NCBI GenBank assembly: GCA_029979265.1 | Contig: JAPOHW010000016.1 | Location: 1 to 64,000, forward strand | Source of the DNA: Actinomycetota bacterium | GTDB lineage: Bacteria > Actinomycetota > Acidimicrobiia > Acidimicrobiales > Aldehydirespiratoraceae | Length of the DNA stretch: 64,000 nucleotides | Direction of reading: 5' to 3' | Part shown: in pieces, positions 15,234-23,021 of the stretch | Position numbering within the stretch: the first letter of the stretch is position 1 | How the letters are laid out: each line of letters begins with the position of its first letter | The notes under the pieces: generated by a model | The model's database searches: none | What the model was told of the DNA's origin: nothing | What the model saw: the letters and a program-made list of their open reading frames with translations, nothing else | Program-made: the position numbers and the translations under genes

Positions 15234-16466
15234 GTGAGCCACGACCTCCCAGACATCACCGCTCCCGATGAGCACGGCGGAGAACTGCCCGATGAGTTGC
15301 CTCCTCCCACGGCGGAGGACATTCGGCCCGACAGCTTCGTCGTGACCACCGGGTTTCTTCGCGCCGGTGACGGGCCGATTCGACTTCCGGTTGCGCCAGC
15401 CGGAACGTCGTACACGGCCGCAGAAGCCGACGCAGCTGCTCGACGCTTTTTCGATCTGCTCGCCGGAGAACGCCAACTCGACCACGACCTGGAGGATCCC
15501 GTCGAGCACGTGCGAAGCAACGGGCTGCTCCTGCTGTACTCAGAGGGTGTCGGCGAGCTGTTCGAGACGCATCTGGTGGCCATGCCCGACGATGTTGAGA
15601 TGCGCTGGCGTGAGCTGATCGCCGGGGGCGCCCGGGACGAGGCGTTCGGGCCGCTCACGCTGCAAGAGCGGCTCGACGAGCGGCAGGTCGAGAAGAACCT
15701 GGTGCTCGGCCGACGACAACGGCTCGTGGCGAGTGTGACAGGCCTGGTCGTAGCCGGTGTTGTGCTCGCCGGGGGCTGGTGGGCATACCAGGAGTTCGGT
15801 ATCGAACCGCCACGGGAGCGAGGGGCGCTCCAGTTCGAGATGAGCGGTGAACCAGCGGCCGTTGCCGCGCTCGAGGGTGGTCCACCCGTCGCAGAGCCGG
15901 CGTTGACCGCCGTACTCAGCGAAACCGTTGCAGTTCGCAGCGGTGCTGGCCCGGTGGACGATCGGGTCACGACACCTCCGTTTGCCGCCTTTCCCTATCC
16001 GCCCGGTTCGCTGGTTGCGGCGCTGTTCCAGTTCGCAGGTGCTGGCCACGTGGTCCTCGTCGGACCGACCGGGTTCGCCGATGTGGCCTGCGTCCGAGCG
16101 AGTGTGGTGACGTCGGGACTGCGGCCGCTCGACACCGTCACCCACGGGCCGTGCAGCGATCCGGTTGGACGTGAACCGGCGGTCGGGTGTGCCGGGCCGA
16201 CGGCACTGCTGCTGGCGCTCGACATCCCGGCCGGACAGGTCGACCTGCCCGAGGGGGGCACTGGGTTCGCCGATGCTGTTCGCGTCCAGCTCATCGTCGA
16301 CAGCGACGATGACTACGAGGTGCTGACCCAGCGCGCAACGATCGCAGTCGACCCCGGGAGCGACATCCGGATTCCTCGGTTCGGAGGTGCGGAGGGTGAC
16401 GATCTCCTGTTCGATCTCGGCGCTGGGAAGGTTGGTACCTGCACGCTGACCGGCGAGCTTCCGTAG
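15234..16466 (+). CDS. Uncharacterised single-pass membrane protein
   Basis: Not recognised. The GTG start at 15234 gives 410 residues. The first ~160 are acidic and soluble, with a helical AEADAAARRFFDLLAGERQ segment. One membrane span lies at about 164-186 (VASVTGLVVAGVVLAGG), after basic GRRQR, so the N-terminal part is likely cytoplasmic. The remaining ~220 residues would be outside, with four or more Cys (for example CVRASVV, HGPCSDP, GCAGPT, GTCTLTG) that could form disulfides. Such an arrangement resembles anti-sigma-factor or envelope-sensing proteins, but no zinc-binding anti-sigma motif is present. Divergent from the Maf fusion; the SRAP gene follows 10 bases downstream and is probably cotranscribed. 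Confidence 0.75.
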   Translation: MSHDLPDITAPDEHGGELPDELPPPTAEDIRPDSFVVTTGFLRAGDGPIRLPVAPAGTSYTAAEADAAARRFFDLLAGERQLDHDLEDPVEHVRSNGLLLLYSEGVGELFETHLVAMPDDVEMRWRELIAGGARDEAFGPLTLQERLDERQVEKNLVLGRRQRLVASVTGLVVAGVVLAGGWWAYQEFGIEPPRERGALQFEMSGEPAAVAALEGGPPVAEPALTAVLSETVAVRSGAGPVDDRVTTPPFAAFPYPPGSLVAALFQFAGAGHVVLVGPTGFADVACVRASVVTSGLRPLDTVTHGPCSDPVGREPAVGCAGPTALLLALDIPAGQVDLPEGGTGFADAVRVQLIVDSDDDYEVLTQRATIAVDPGSDIRIPRFGGAEGDDLLFDLGAGKVGTCTLTGELP

Positions 16467-16476
16467 GGGGGTTCTC

Positions 16477-17223
16477 ATGTGCGGCCGGTATGTCTCTGCG
16501 ACGCCCCCTGATCAGCTGGCGCAGTACTTCGGCGCAGAGTCGATGCTCGAGTCGGACGGGGGTCGTGCCGACGAGCCGACCGGGCGCGCGTGGACCGCCA
16601 ACTACAACGTCGCCCCCACGCATGCCGTGTTCACCGTCTATGAGCAGGACGGTGGTCGTCGGCTGGAACGGTTCCACTGGGGATTGGTGCCGTTCTGGGC
16701 CAAGAATCCGAAGATCGGATCGAAGATGATCAATGCCCGCTCCGAGACCATCCACGAGAAGCAGTCCTTCAAACGACCGTTTGCGAAGAAGCGCTGCATC
16801 ATTCCCGCCGACGGTTTCTACGAGTGGAAGAAGGTCGAGGGTCACAAACGCAAGCAGCCGATGTATCTGACCTCGATCGACGGCGCCCCACTCGCGTTCG
16901 CAGGCGTTTGGGACGTCTGGAAAGACCGCAACACTCTCGACGAGGCGGGCGAGCCACTCGAGCTCTACAGCTGCACCATCATCACCGGGGAAGCGAACGA
17001 CAGGGTGGCCGAGGTCCATGATCGAATGCCGGTCATGCTGCCCCCCGACGTCTGGGACACCTGGCTCGATCGCGACAACCACGACGTCGATGCCCTCCGG
17101 TCGTTTCTCGTGCCGGCCCCGGCCGAACTGATTCGTCTGCATCCGGTGTCGACCGACGTGAACAACGTCCGCAACAACCGTTCGTCGCTGATCGAGGAAG
17201 CTGCCCCCATCAACGACGGGTGA
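16477..17223 (+). CDS. SRAP / YedK-HMCES family abasic-site DNA-protein crosslinker
   Basis: Forms a thiazolidine crosslink with abasic sites in single-stranded DNA, shielding them during replication. The 248-residue protein starts MCGRYV, leaving Cys2 as the N-terminal nucleophile after Met removal. YNVAPTH, the NARSETI loop, DGFYEWKK and HDRMPVML carry the Asn, Glu and His active-site residues. Length and order match the family. A tggcatgtg-type SOS box was not recognised upstream. The stop is one base from that of the converging HIT gene. Confidence 0.95.
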   Translation: MCGRYVSATPPDQLAQYFGAESMLESDGGRADEPTGRAWTANYNVAPTHAVFTVYEQDGGRRLERFHWGLVPFWAKNPKIGSKMINARSETIHEKQSFKRPFAKKRCIIPADGFYEWKKVEGHKRKQPMYLTSIDGAPLAFAGVWDVWKDRNTLDEAGEPLELYSCTIITGEANDRVAEVHDRMPVMLPPDVWDTWLDRDNHDVDALRSFLVPAPAELIRLHPVSTDVNNVRNNRSSLIEEAAPINDG

Positions 17224-17224
17224 G

Positions 17225-17623
17225 TCACTGCGTCAGCGCCTCGCGCAGTGCTGCGTGGATGCGCTCGACCTCGACCTGATCGGGTGCCGGATCGGCCTGA
17301 CGGAAGTCGAGGTCGGCCATGTCGTTCATCGGCACGACATGCACATGGACGTGCGGAACTTCGAACCCGGCGATCATCACGCCGATCCGAGCGGGTGAAA
17401 GCACGTTGCGCTGAGCCCGGCCGACGCGATGGGCGACCGTCATGAGATGGGCGACCGTGTCGGTTTCGAGATCGGTCCACTGGTCGACCTCGGCTCGGGG
17501 TACGACGAGCACATGTCCGGGTGTAAGTGGACGGACGTCCATGAAGGCAACGCAGACGTCGTCGGAGTGGACGAAACGACCGGGGATCTCGCCGTCGATG
17601 ATGCGGGTGAAGATGGTGGGCAC
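17225..17623 (-). CDS. HIT-family nucleotide hydrolase/transferase
   Basis: 132-residue histidine-triad protein that hydrolyses nucleoside phosphoramidates or dinucleotides. The triad HVHVHVVP carries the nucleophilic His, and the N-terminal IFTRIIDGEIPGRFVHSDD and FMDVRPLTPGHVLVVPR are family hallmarks. The start ATG at 17623 is 23 bases from the divergent phosphatidyltransferase start. Confidence 0.93.
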   Translation of the reverse strand: MPTIFTRIIDGEIPGRFVHSDDVCVAFMDVRPLTPGHVLVVPRAEVDQWTDLETDTVAHLMTVAHRVGRAQRNVLSPARIGVMIAGFEVPHVHVHVVPMNDMADLDFRQADPAPDQVEVERIHAALREALTQ

Positions 17624-17646
17624 GAGGGGATCGTAGGCTGCAGGTC

Positions 17647-18270
17647 GTGAGCATGGAATCCGGCGACGGCCCGCGCGAGCGGCAGGTGGGCATCTTCGAG
17701 GACAGGATTTTCACGGTTCCCAATCTCATCTCGCTCGGCCGCCTCGCCTGTGTGCCGGTGTTCCTGTGGCTGTTGCTCGATCAGGGGGACCGGTGGGCTG
17801 CAGCGTGGCTTTGGGGCTTTGTCGGTGCAACCGACTGGGTCGACGGCTGGTGGGCTCGCAAGTTCGACGTGGTGAGCGAGCTCGGCAAAGTGATCGATCC
17901 GTTGACCGATCGCGTGTCGTTGATCATCCCGATCCTTGCCATCGGGTTCGACGGCGCGGTGCCGTGGTGGCTGATCGTCGTCACCTTGTTTCGAGAAGTG
18001 CTCGTGGCAACAGGCGCTGTCCTGCTCGGCGCCATGGGCGGGCGGCGCATCGATGTCACCTGGTGGGGCAAGTGCGCAACGTTCGGCCTGTACTTTGCAT
18101 TTCCATTCCTGCTTGCCGGTGCCAGTTCGCACAGCACCGCCGACTGGTTCAACACTGCTGGTTGGATCCTCGCCGTGCCATCGCTCGTGTACAGCTACCT
18201 GTCTGCATTCGAGTATGTCCCGCTTGCCCGGGAGGCGTTACGCCAAGGCCGACTCGACCGGCACGCGTAA
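17647..18270 (+). CDS. pgsA: CDP-alcohol phosphatidyltransferase, PgsA-like
   Basis: Membrane enzyme making phosphatidylglycerol phosphate (or a related phospholipid) from CDP-diacylglycerol. The motif DWVDGWWARKFD ... GKVIDPLTDR supplies the D-x2-DG-x2-AR-x8-G-x3-D-x3-D signature. Several hydrophobic segments fit the six-helix fold in 207 residues, and VPNLISLGRLACVPVFL at the N-terminus is typical of PgsA. Start is the GTG at 17647; an ATG two codons on is equally possible. It lies ahead of gcvH on the same strand. The acceptor alcohol is inferred by similarity. Confidence 0.88.
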   Translation: MSMESGDGPRERQVGIFEDRIFTVPNLISLGRLACVPVFLWLLLDQGDRWAAAWLWGFVGATDWVDGWWARKFDVVSELGKVIDPLTDRVSLIIPILAIGFDGAVPWWLIVVTLFREVLVATGAVLLGAMGGRRIDVTWWGKCATFGLYFAFPFLLAGASSHSTADWFNTAGWILAVPSLVYSYLSAFEYVPLAREALRQGRLDRHA

Positions 18271-18307
18271 CCCGCCGAGCGGTCTGTGATGCGTTAGGTT
18301 CGCGGGC

Positions 18308-18688
18308 ATGCATACACCTGAGGGATTGCGCTACTCGTCGGATCATGAGTGGGTCCGCGTCGACGGTGACACGGTGACCGTCGGTATCACCGACTACGCC
18401 CAGGACGCCTTGGGCGATGTCGTCTATGTCGATCTGCCCGAGGTGAGTACGGCAGTGACGGCCGGTGGGTCGTTCGGTGAGGTCGAGTCGACCAAGTCGG
18501 TGTCGGAGCTCTACGCCCCGGTCAGCGGCATGATCCATTCGGTCAACGGCGATCTCGGTGACGAACCCGAGAAACTCAATAGCGACCCGTACGGCGAAGG
18601 TTGGATCTGCACGATCACGGTCAGCGATTCCTCGGAGCTCGATGGCCTTCTCGATGCGGCCGCGTACCGGACGCTGACGGAGAGCTGA
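18308..18688 (+). CDS. gcvH: Glycine cleavage system H protein
   Basis: Lipoyl carrier of the glycine cleavage complex, shuttling the aminomethyl group from P to T protein. The 126-residue length is normal. Lys63 in GEVESTKSVSELYAP is the lipoylation site, and DHEWVRVDGDTVTVGITDYAQ and GDVVYVDLPE are standard. It heads the gcvH-FHA-merR block known from other Actinobacteria. Its stop overlaps the next start (TGATG). No glycine riboswitch was found upstream of it, unlike gcvP. Confidence 0.96.
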   Translation: MHTPEGLRYSSDHEWVRVDGDTVTVGITDYAQDALGDVVYVDLPEVSTAVTAGGSFGEVESTKSVSELYAPVSGMIHSVNGDLGDEPEKLNSDPYGEGWICTITVSDSSELDGLLDAAAYRTLTES

Positions 18689-19158
18689 TGACACCCGGCG
18701 GCTGTCCGGCCTGTGGCCTCCCCAATGCTGCGGATGCCAATTTCTGTCCGTCGTGCGGCAGCGATCTCCGTCACGACGAGATCACGACCGAGACGCCGGC
18801 CGTCATCGTCGACCCGGCGGATCTCGCAGGGATCGATCGATCTGCATTCGGCCCCCACGAGGGGCTGTTCGTCGTGGTCCAGGGGGCCAAGTCAGGTGCC
18901 CGCTATGCCCTCGACCAAGACGTCACCACGGTGGGTCGCCATCCCACGAGCGACATCTTCCTCGACGACATCACGGTCTCGCGGCGCCATGCCGAAGTGC
19001 GTCGTGACGGGGCTCGATACTGGGTAAGCGATGTGGGTTCCCTCAACGGGACATATGTGAATCGGGATCGGACCGAGGGGGCCGAACTCGTCGACGGCGA
19101 CGAGATGCAGGTCGGCAAGTTCAAACTCGTGTTCGTTCACGGCACCGGTGAGGTCTGA
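18688..19158 (+). CDS. GarA-like FHA-domain protein with N-terminal zinc ribbon
   Basis: Phosphothreonine-binding regulator in the position of mycobacterial GarA, which switches 2-oxoglutarate metabolism according to its own phosphorylation. Start at 18688 overlaps the gcvH stop. The 156 residues begin with a two-CxxC zinc ribbon (Cys6, 9, 20, 23), then a linker with ITTETPAV where GarA has its ETT phosphosite, then the FHA domain with GR at 83-84, SRRH at 98-101 and NGTYVN at 120-125. The zinc ribbon is not part of mycobacterial GarA. Partners such as 2-oxoglutarate dehydrogenase are not in the window, so a GarA role is inferred from synteny. Confidence 0.88.
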   Translation: MTPGGCPACGLPNAADANFCPSCGSDLRHDEITTETPAVIVDPADLAGIDRSAFGPHEGLFVVVQGAKSGARYALDQDVTTVGRHPTSDIFLDDITVSRRHAEVRRDGARYWVSDVGSLNGTYVNRDRTEGAELVDGDEMQVGKFKLVFVHGTGEV

Positions 19159-19169
19159 AGGAGGGCACG

Positions 19170-19982
19170 ATGGGCGACGGTCCGCATCACTCGATCGGAG
19201 AGGTGCTCTCCCTGCTGAAGGAGGAGCACCCCGATGTCACCATTTCGAAGATCCGGTTCCTCGAGAGCCAGGGTCTGATCGATCCGGAACGAACGCCCTC
19301 GGGCTACCGCAAGTTCTACCAGGGCGACATCGACCGGCTTCGGTGGATTCTGACGCAACAGCGCGACAACTTCCTTCCCCTGAAAGTGATCAAGCGACGC
19401 GTCGCCGAAGAGGGATTCGACCCGATCGCCGAGATCGACGAGCGGCCGGGCAGCCTTCCGCTGCCGGAGCCGTCCCTGTTTGCCGAACGCGAGGTCGAGC
19501 CGGATCTCACCGACGTCGTCGAGTCGTCGGCCGAGGTCCCCGAAACCGCTGACCCGTCGACCACCGGCTCCCCGTCGAACGACACTCCGGCGGGCGGTTT
19601 CGGATCGATTGAGCTCACTGCTGTTGCCTTGGCCGACGCATCCGGAGCTGATCTCGGCATGGTGGCCGAGCTCGAACGGATGGGCCTCATCGAAGGGAAT
19701 CGGACCGATGACGGGACGCTTTTCGATCACGAGGCGCTGCTTGTGGTGAAAGCTGCGTTGGCGTTCCGGGCGAGCGGCATGGAGCTCCGCCATCTTCGGA
19801 TGTACAAGGTCGCCGCCGATCGCGAGATCGGCATGCTGCAACAGCTTCGCGGCGCCGCCTTGACCAAGGGCGGCTCGGCCGCTGCCGGGGCGCGCGATGA
19901 CCTCGCTCGTCTGGTGGCGGAGGGAGAGGCGATCCACCGCTCGCTCGTCCGTCGGGCATTCGGCCTCGAACTCGACCGCTGA
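19170..19982 (+). CDS. MerR-family regulator (FtsR/Rv1828-like)
   Basis: 270-residue transcription factor in the conserved slot after the GarA-like gene. The N-terminal winged helix (IGEVLSLLKEEHPDVTISKI ... FLESQGLIDPERTPSGYRKF) is the MerR DNA-binding domain. A long Pro/Ser/Thr-rich linker around 95-145 leads to a second domain with a helix-turn-helix-like GFGSIELTAVALADASG ... LERMGLIEGNRTDDGTLFDHEA. In Corynebacterium the Rv1828-type protein FtsR activates ftsZ; that role here is inference. A good ribosome site (gaaggagg) precedes the ATG. Confidence 0.88.
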   Translation: MGDGPHHSIGEVLSLLKEEHPDVTISKIRFLESQGLIDPERTPSGYRKFYQGDIDRLRWILTQQRDNFLPLKVIKRRVAEEGFDPIAEIDERPGSLPLPEPSLFAEREVEPDLTDVVESSAEVPETADPSTTGSPSNDTPAGGFGSIELTAVALADASGADLGMVAELERMGLIEGNRTDDGTLFDHEALLVVKAALAFRASGMELRHLRMYKVAADREIGMLQQLRGAALTKGGSAAAGARDDLARLVAEGEAIHRSLVRRAFGLELDR

Positions 19983-19983
19983 C

Positions 19984-20541
19984 ATGGGGCATCCCGAGGT
20001 GTTGCTCGACGAGACGGATCTGCGGGCTGTCGTCGATCGGTTGGCCGCCGAACTCTCGGATGCGTATGACGACGGGGTTGTTCTGGTGGCGGTGCTGCGA
20101 GGAAGCGTTCCCTTTCTCGCTGATCTCGTGCGGGCCATGACGATTCGGGCAACCGTCGACTTCGTGTCGCTCAGCCCCTACACCCCCGGGACTGGCCGTG
20201 TTCGTTTCGTGATGGATGCGTCGACCAACCTCGAGGGCCGACAGGTGGTCATCGTGGAAGACATCGTCGACACGGGGCTGACGTCGGCGTTTCTGCTCGG
20301 GGAGTTCGCGCGCCGCAAGCCTGCGTCGCTCAGCCTGTGCACGCTCATCGATCGACCGGCGCGCCGAGTCGTGCCGGTTGCGATCGGCCATACCGGACTG
20401 CAGATCGAGGATCGATTCGTGATCGGCTACGGGCTGGACTTTGAGGGCCGGTATCGCAACGCCCGGTGTGTGGCTGCTGCTGACCTCGAGGTACTCAACG
20501 CGGATCCGGATGCGTACGTGGAGGCCCTCTACTGCGCCTAG
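19984..20541 (+). CDS. hpt: Hypoxanthine phosphoribosyltransferase-like protein
   Basis: Purine salvage type I phosphoribosyltransferase converting hypoxanthine/guanine and PRPP to IMP/GMP. From the ATG at 19984, one base after the regulator stop, it is 185 residues. The PRPP loop VVIVEDIVDTGLTSAFLL is clear, as are VLVAVLRGSVPFLADLVRAM and the C-terminal GYGLDFEGRYRN. Sitting inside the gcvH-merR cluster is unusual: mycobacterial hpt lies next to tilS and ftsH. It may therefore be a second or relocated copy. Confidence 0.88.
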   Translation: MGHPEVLLDETDLRAVVDRLAAELSDAYDDGVVLVAVLRGSVPFLADLVRAMTIRATVDFVSLSPYTPGTGRVRFVMDASTNLEGRQVVIVEDIVDTGLTSAFLLGEFARRKPASLSLCTLIDRPARRVVPVAIGHTGLQIEDRFVIGYGLDFEGRYRNARCVAAADLEVLNADPDAYVEALYCA

Positions 20542-20550
20542 GGTGGATCC

Positions 20551-21036
20551 ATGCAGGAGATGGAGCTTCTCGGAGTCAGGGTCGAGATGCCCGCCAACGC
20601 GCCGATGGTGTTGTTGCGGGAGCGTTCGGGGGCAGGTCGTACCGTGCCGATCTTCATCGGTGCGCCCGAGGCAACGGCGATTGCGTTGGCGCTCGACGGC
20701 GTCGCCACACCGCGTCCGATGACTCACGATCTGATTCGTGACCTCCTCGAGTCCCTTGCGGTCGACTTGGATCGGGTCGTGCTCAGCGAACTGCGGGACA
20801 AGACCTTCTATGCCGAACTTCACCTGGTCCGGGAAGGCCAGCGGACGGTGGTGTCGAGTCGGTCGTCGGATGCGATCGCACTAGCTGTTCGCACCGGTAC
20901 GCCGATCTTCGCGTCCGACGAGGTGGTCGATGAGGTCGGGTATACCGACGAGCCCGAGGCAGACGAGCCCGAAGAGGTGGTCGAGGAGTTCAAAGACTTC
21001 CTCGACACGATCTCGCCCGACGACTTCGCCGACTGA
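20551..21036 (+). CDS. BFN-domain (DUF151) bifunctional nuclease family protein
   Basis: 161-residue protein of the bifunctional nuclease family, the Rv1829 position in the block. The core shows MVLLRERSGAGRTVPIFIGAPEATAIAL, HDLIRDLLESL, FYAELHL and SSRSSDAIALAVRTGTPIFA. Family members were reported to have RNase/DNase activity, but the bacterial role is poorly known. The last ~25 residues are highly acidic (EPEADEPEEVVEEF). Confidence 0.92.
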   Translation: MQEMELLGVRVEMPANAPMVLLRERSGAGRTVPIFIGAPEATAIALALDGVATPRPMTHDLIRDLLESLAVDLDRVVLSELRDKTFYAELHLVREGQRTVVSSRSSDAIALAVRTGTPIFASDEVVDEVGYTDEPEADEPEEVVEEFKDFLDTISPDDFAD

Positions 21037-21046
21037 TGCGCGCGCT

Positions 21047-21066
21047 CCGCGCGAATCTTCGCGCGG
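21047..21066. terminator. Hairpin after the DUF151 gene
   Basis: Perfect 9-bp stem ccgcgcgaa / ttcgcgcgg with a 2-base loop, 10 bases past the stop and just before the next promoter. It probably ends the gcvH-DUF151 transcript; no U-run. Confidence 0.5.
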
Positions 21067-21073
21067 ATGGTCG

Positions 21074-21103
21074 TTGACCTTCATCCGCCACATTCCCTAT
21101 TGT
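21074..21103 (+). promoter_or_regulatory. Sigma70-type promoter of the second merR gene
   Basis: TTGACC (21074-21079) and TATTGT (21098-21103) are separated by 18 bases, a good housekeeping promoter for a GC-rich genome. It lies between the preceding hairpin and the palindrome at 21114. Confidence 0.6.
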
Positions 21104-21113
21104 CTTCTCCGTC

Positions 21114-21137
21114 ACATCGGCGTAATTTCGCCGATGT
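21114..21137. promoter_or_regulatory. Perfect palindrome at the transcription start of the second merR gene
   Basis: acatcggcg / cgccgatgt, a perfect 9-bp inverted repeat with a 6-base AT-rich centre (taattt). It begins 11 bases after the -10 hexamer and ends 23 bases before the ATG. That position suits an operator, most simply for autoregulation by the MerR-type product. It could also fold as an RNA hairpin in the leader. Confidence 0.5.
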
Positions 21138-21159
21138 CGGTTGAGTGAGGGAGTCACAG

Positions 21160-21624
21160 ATGACCGAGCAAGGGTTTTCCGGAAAGCGAACGGCCGAGAT
21201 CGTCGATATCACGTACCGGCAACTCGACTACTGGGCGCGAACCGATCTCGTGAAGCCGTCGATGGCCGAGGCGACGGGGAGCGGGAGTCGGCGCAAGTAC
21301 AGCTACCGCGATCTTCTCGAGTTGAAGGTCATCAAGAGTCTGCTCGATGCCGGCATCCGTCTCGAGCAGGTGCGGAAGGTGTTCGCCTACATGCGAAACC
21401 AGCTCGGGGAGGATGTCGCATCGGCCAACCTCGTGATCGATGGCTCCAACTCGGTGCTCGTGAACACTGGTGAAGAGCTCATCGATCTGTTGCAGAACGG
21501 CCAGGGCGTGCTCAACGTCCTGCCCCTCTCCGGGGTCAAGGAACAGGTCGACACTCGAATCGTGTCGCTCTATCCCGAGATAGCGGACCAGGTCATCACC
21601 CAACGGGCGGTCGGCGAGAACTAA
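21160..21624 (+). CDS. MerR-family regulator (Rv1830-like)
   Basis: 154-residue regulator, the second MerR-type gene of the actinobacterial block. The winged helix shows GKRTAEIVDITYRQLDYWAR, RRKYSYRDLLELKVIKSLLD and AGIRLEQVRKVFAYM. The C-terminal part (VLVNTGEELIDLLQNGQG) is an uncharacterised effector-like domain with no metal-binding Cys. The ATG at 21160 follows a gtgaggga ribosome site and its own promoter and palindrome. Confidence 0.9.
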   Translation: MTEQGFSGKRTAEIVDITYRQLDYWARTDLVKPSMAEATGSGSRRKYSYRDLLELKVIKSLLDAGIRLEQVRKVFAYMRNQLGEDVASANLVIDGSNSVLVNTGEELIDLLQNGQGVLNVLPLSGVKEQVDTRIVSLYPEIADQVITQRAVGEN

Positions 21625-21633
21625 AACCTGCCT

Positions 21634-21963
21634 ATGGCAACGTATGCACACGAATCGGAAGCCCAACTTGCGGGGTTGCTGACCGGTTACGGCGTGCGGT
21701 TCGAGTACGAGCCGACGACGTTCGTGCTCGAGACCGATGCTGACGGCAATGTCGTTGAGGCGTTCACGCCCGACTTCTACCTCCCTGACTTCGACACCTA
21801 CGTCGAGCTGACCACGCTGCGGCAGCCACTGGTCACGAGGAAGAATCGCAAAGTTCGTCGCATGGCCGACGTGCATCCCGACGTGAACGTGAAGCTGCTG
21901 TACCGGCGCGACGTCGAGGCCCTCGGAACCAAATACGGACTCGTCTTCGCCGATGCCGCCTGA
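21634..21963 (+). CDS. Small PD-(D/E)xK-like protein
   Basis: 109-residue protein without a firm name. The central FTPDFYLPDF, then YVELTTLRQPLVTRKNRKVR gives the spacing PD ... E-x-T with a following basic cluster, as in small PD-(D/E)xK nuclease folds, and VRFEYEPTTFVL before it fits the first strand. The usual Lys of E-x-K is a Thr, so activity is doubtful. The ATG is 9 bases after the merR stop and the end overlaps the gcvT start by 11 bases, so the three are probably one transcript. Confidence 0.75.
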   Translation: MATYAHESEAQLAGLLTGYGVRFEYEPTTFVLETDADGNVVEAFTPDFYLPDFDTYVELTTLRQPLVTRKNRKVRRMADVHPDVNVKLLYRRDVEALGTKYGLVFADAA

Positions 21964-23014
21964 GCGGCGCTCACCCCTTCACCGTGCGCACGTCGAGGCT
22001 GGCGCCAAGCTGGTGCCGTTTGGCGGTTGGAGCATGCCCTTGGTGTACCCATCGGGCACGCTCGCTGAGCACATGGCATGCAGGAACGCGGCCGTCGTGT
22101 TCGACGTCTCACACCTCGGCACGCTCCGCGTGGTCGGTCCCGGAGCCTTCGAATCGCTCCAGCGGGCGTTCACCAACGATCTGGCGCGAATCGGGCCGGG
22201 CCGTGCCCAGTACACCCATCTCCTCGACCCGGCCGATGGTTCGGTCCTCGACGACATCATCGTGTGGTGGGTCGATACCGACCGTTTCGATGTCATGCCC
22301 AACGCGTCGAACACCGATCGGGTTGCCGAGGCGCTCGGCTCGGCCGACCTTGTTGTGGAGGACGTGACCACATCACGAGCGGTGCTGGCTGTGCAGGGAC
22401 CTGACGCGCGGACTCGGCTCGAGGCCATCGCGCCGACCTTGCACACTGTCGGTCGATTTTGCGTGGGTTCTGTCACGCTCGCAGGCGTCGACGTGCTCGC
22501 CGCTGGTACCGGATACACGGGGGAGGACGGCGTCGAGATCGCAGTGCCGGTTGCGGCGGCTCGGCGAGTCTGGGATGCCGTCGTCACGGCAGGTATCGAG
22601 CCGGCAGGACTTGGTGCCCGTGACACACTCCGCCTCGAAGCAGGCCTTCCCCTCCACGGTCATGAACTCGGGCCTGGCATCACCCCAGGACAGGCCGGCC
22701 TGGATTGGGTCGCCCGAATGGACAAGGGCGAGTTCCGGGGGAAAGCAGCCCTCGAAGTGGAGGCGGCCGCCGGAGTGCCAAAGCGTCTCCATGGACTTGT
22801 CGTGGAGGGTCGGCGCCCGCCTCGGGCTGGGCAACTGGTGAAACTCGAAGGTGTCGATGTCGGCATGGTTAGTAGCGGAAACTTTTCGCCCGTGCTCGGA
22901 CAGGGCATTGCGCTTGCGTTCCTCGACCGGGAGCTTGCGCCCGCCACTGCGCTGACGATCGACGTCCGTGGGACCGATGTTGCGGCGGCTGTGCACGCGC
23001 TGCCGTTCGTCTGA
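21953..23014 (+). CDS. gcvT: Aminomethyltransferase (glycine cleavage T protein)
   Basis: Transfers the methylene group from lipoyl-H protein to tetrahydrofolate, releasing ammonia. 353 residues. LHRAHVEAGAKLVPFGGWSMPLVYP at the N-terminus is the GcvT hallmark, followed by FDVSHLGTLRVVGPGAFESL, YTGEDGVEIAVP and GLGARDTLRLEAGLPLHGHEL. The conserved Asp for folate is in the LGARDTLR/LHG region. It is cotranscribed with the small upstream gene and converges on aroC. Confidence 0.93.
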   Translation: MPPERRSPLHRAHVEAGAKLVPFGGWSMPLVYPSGTLAEHMACRNAAVVFDVSHLGTLRVVGPGAFESLQRAFTNDLARIGPGRAQYTHLLDPADGSVLDDIIVWWVDTDRFDVMPNASNTDRVAEALGSADLVVEDVTTSRAVLAVQGPDARTRLEAIAPTLHTVGRFCVGSVTLAGVDVLAAGTGYTGEDGVEIAVPVAAARRVWDAVVTAGIEPAGLGARDTLRLEAGLPLHGHELGPGITPGQAGLDWVARMDKGEFRGKAALEVEAAAGVPKRLHGLVVEGRRPPRAGQLVKLEGVDVGMVSSGNFSPVLGQGIALAFLDRELAPATALTIDVRGTDVAAAVHALPFV

Positions 23015-23021
23015 GTCGGCC

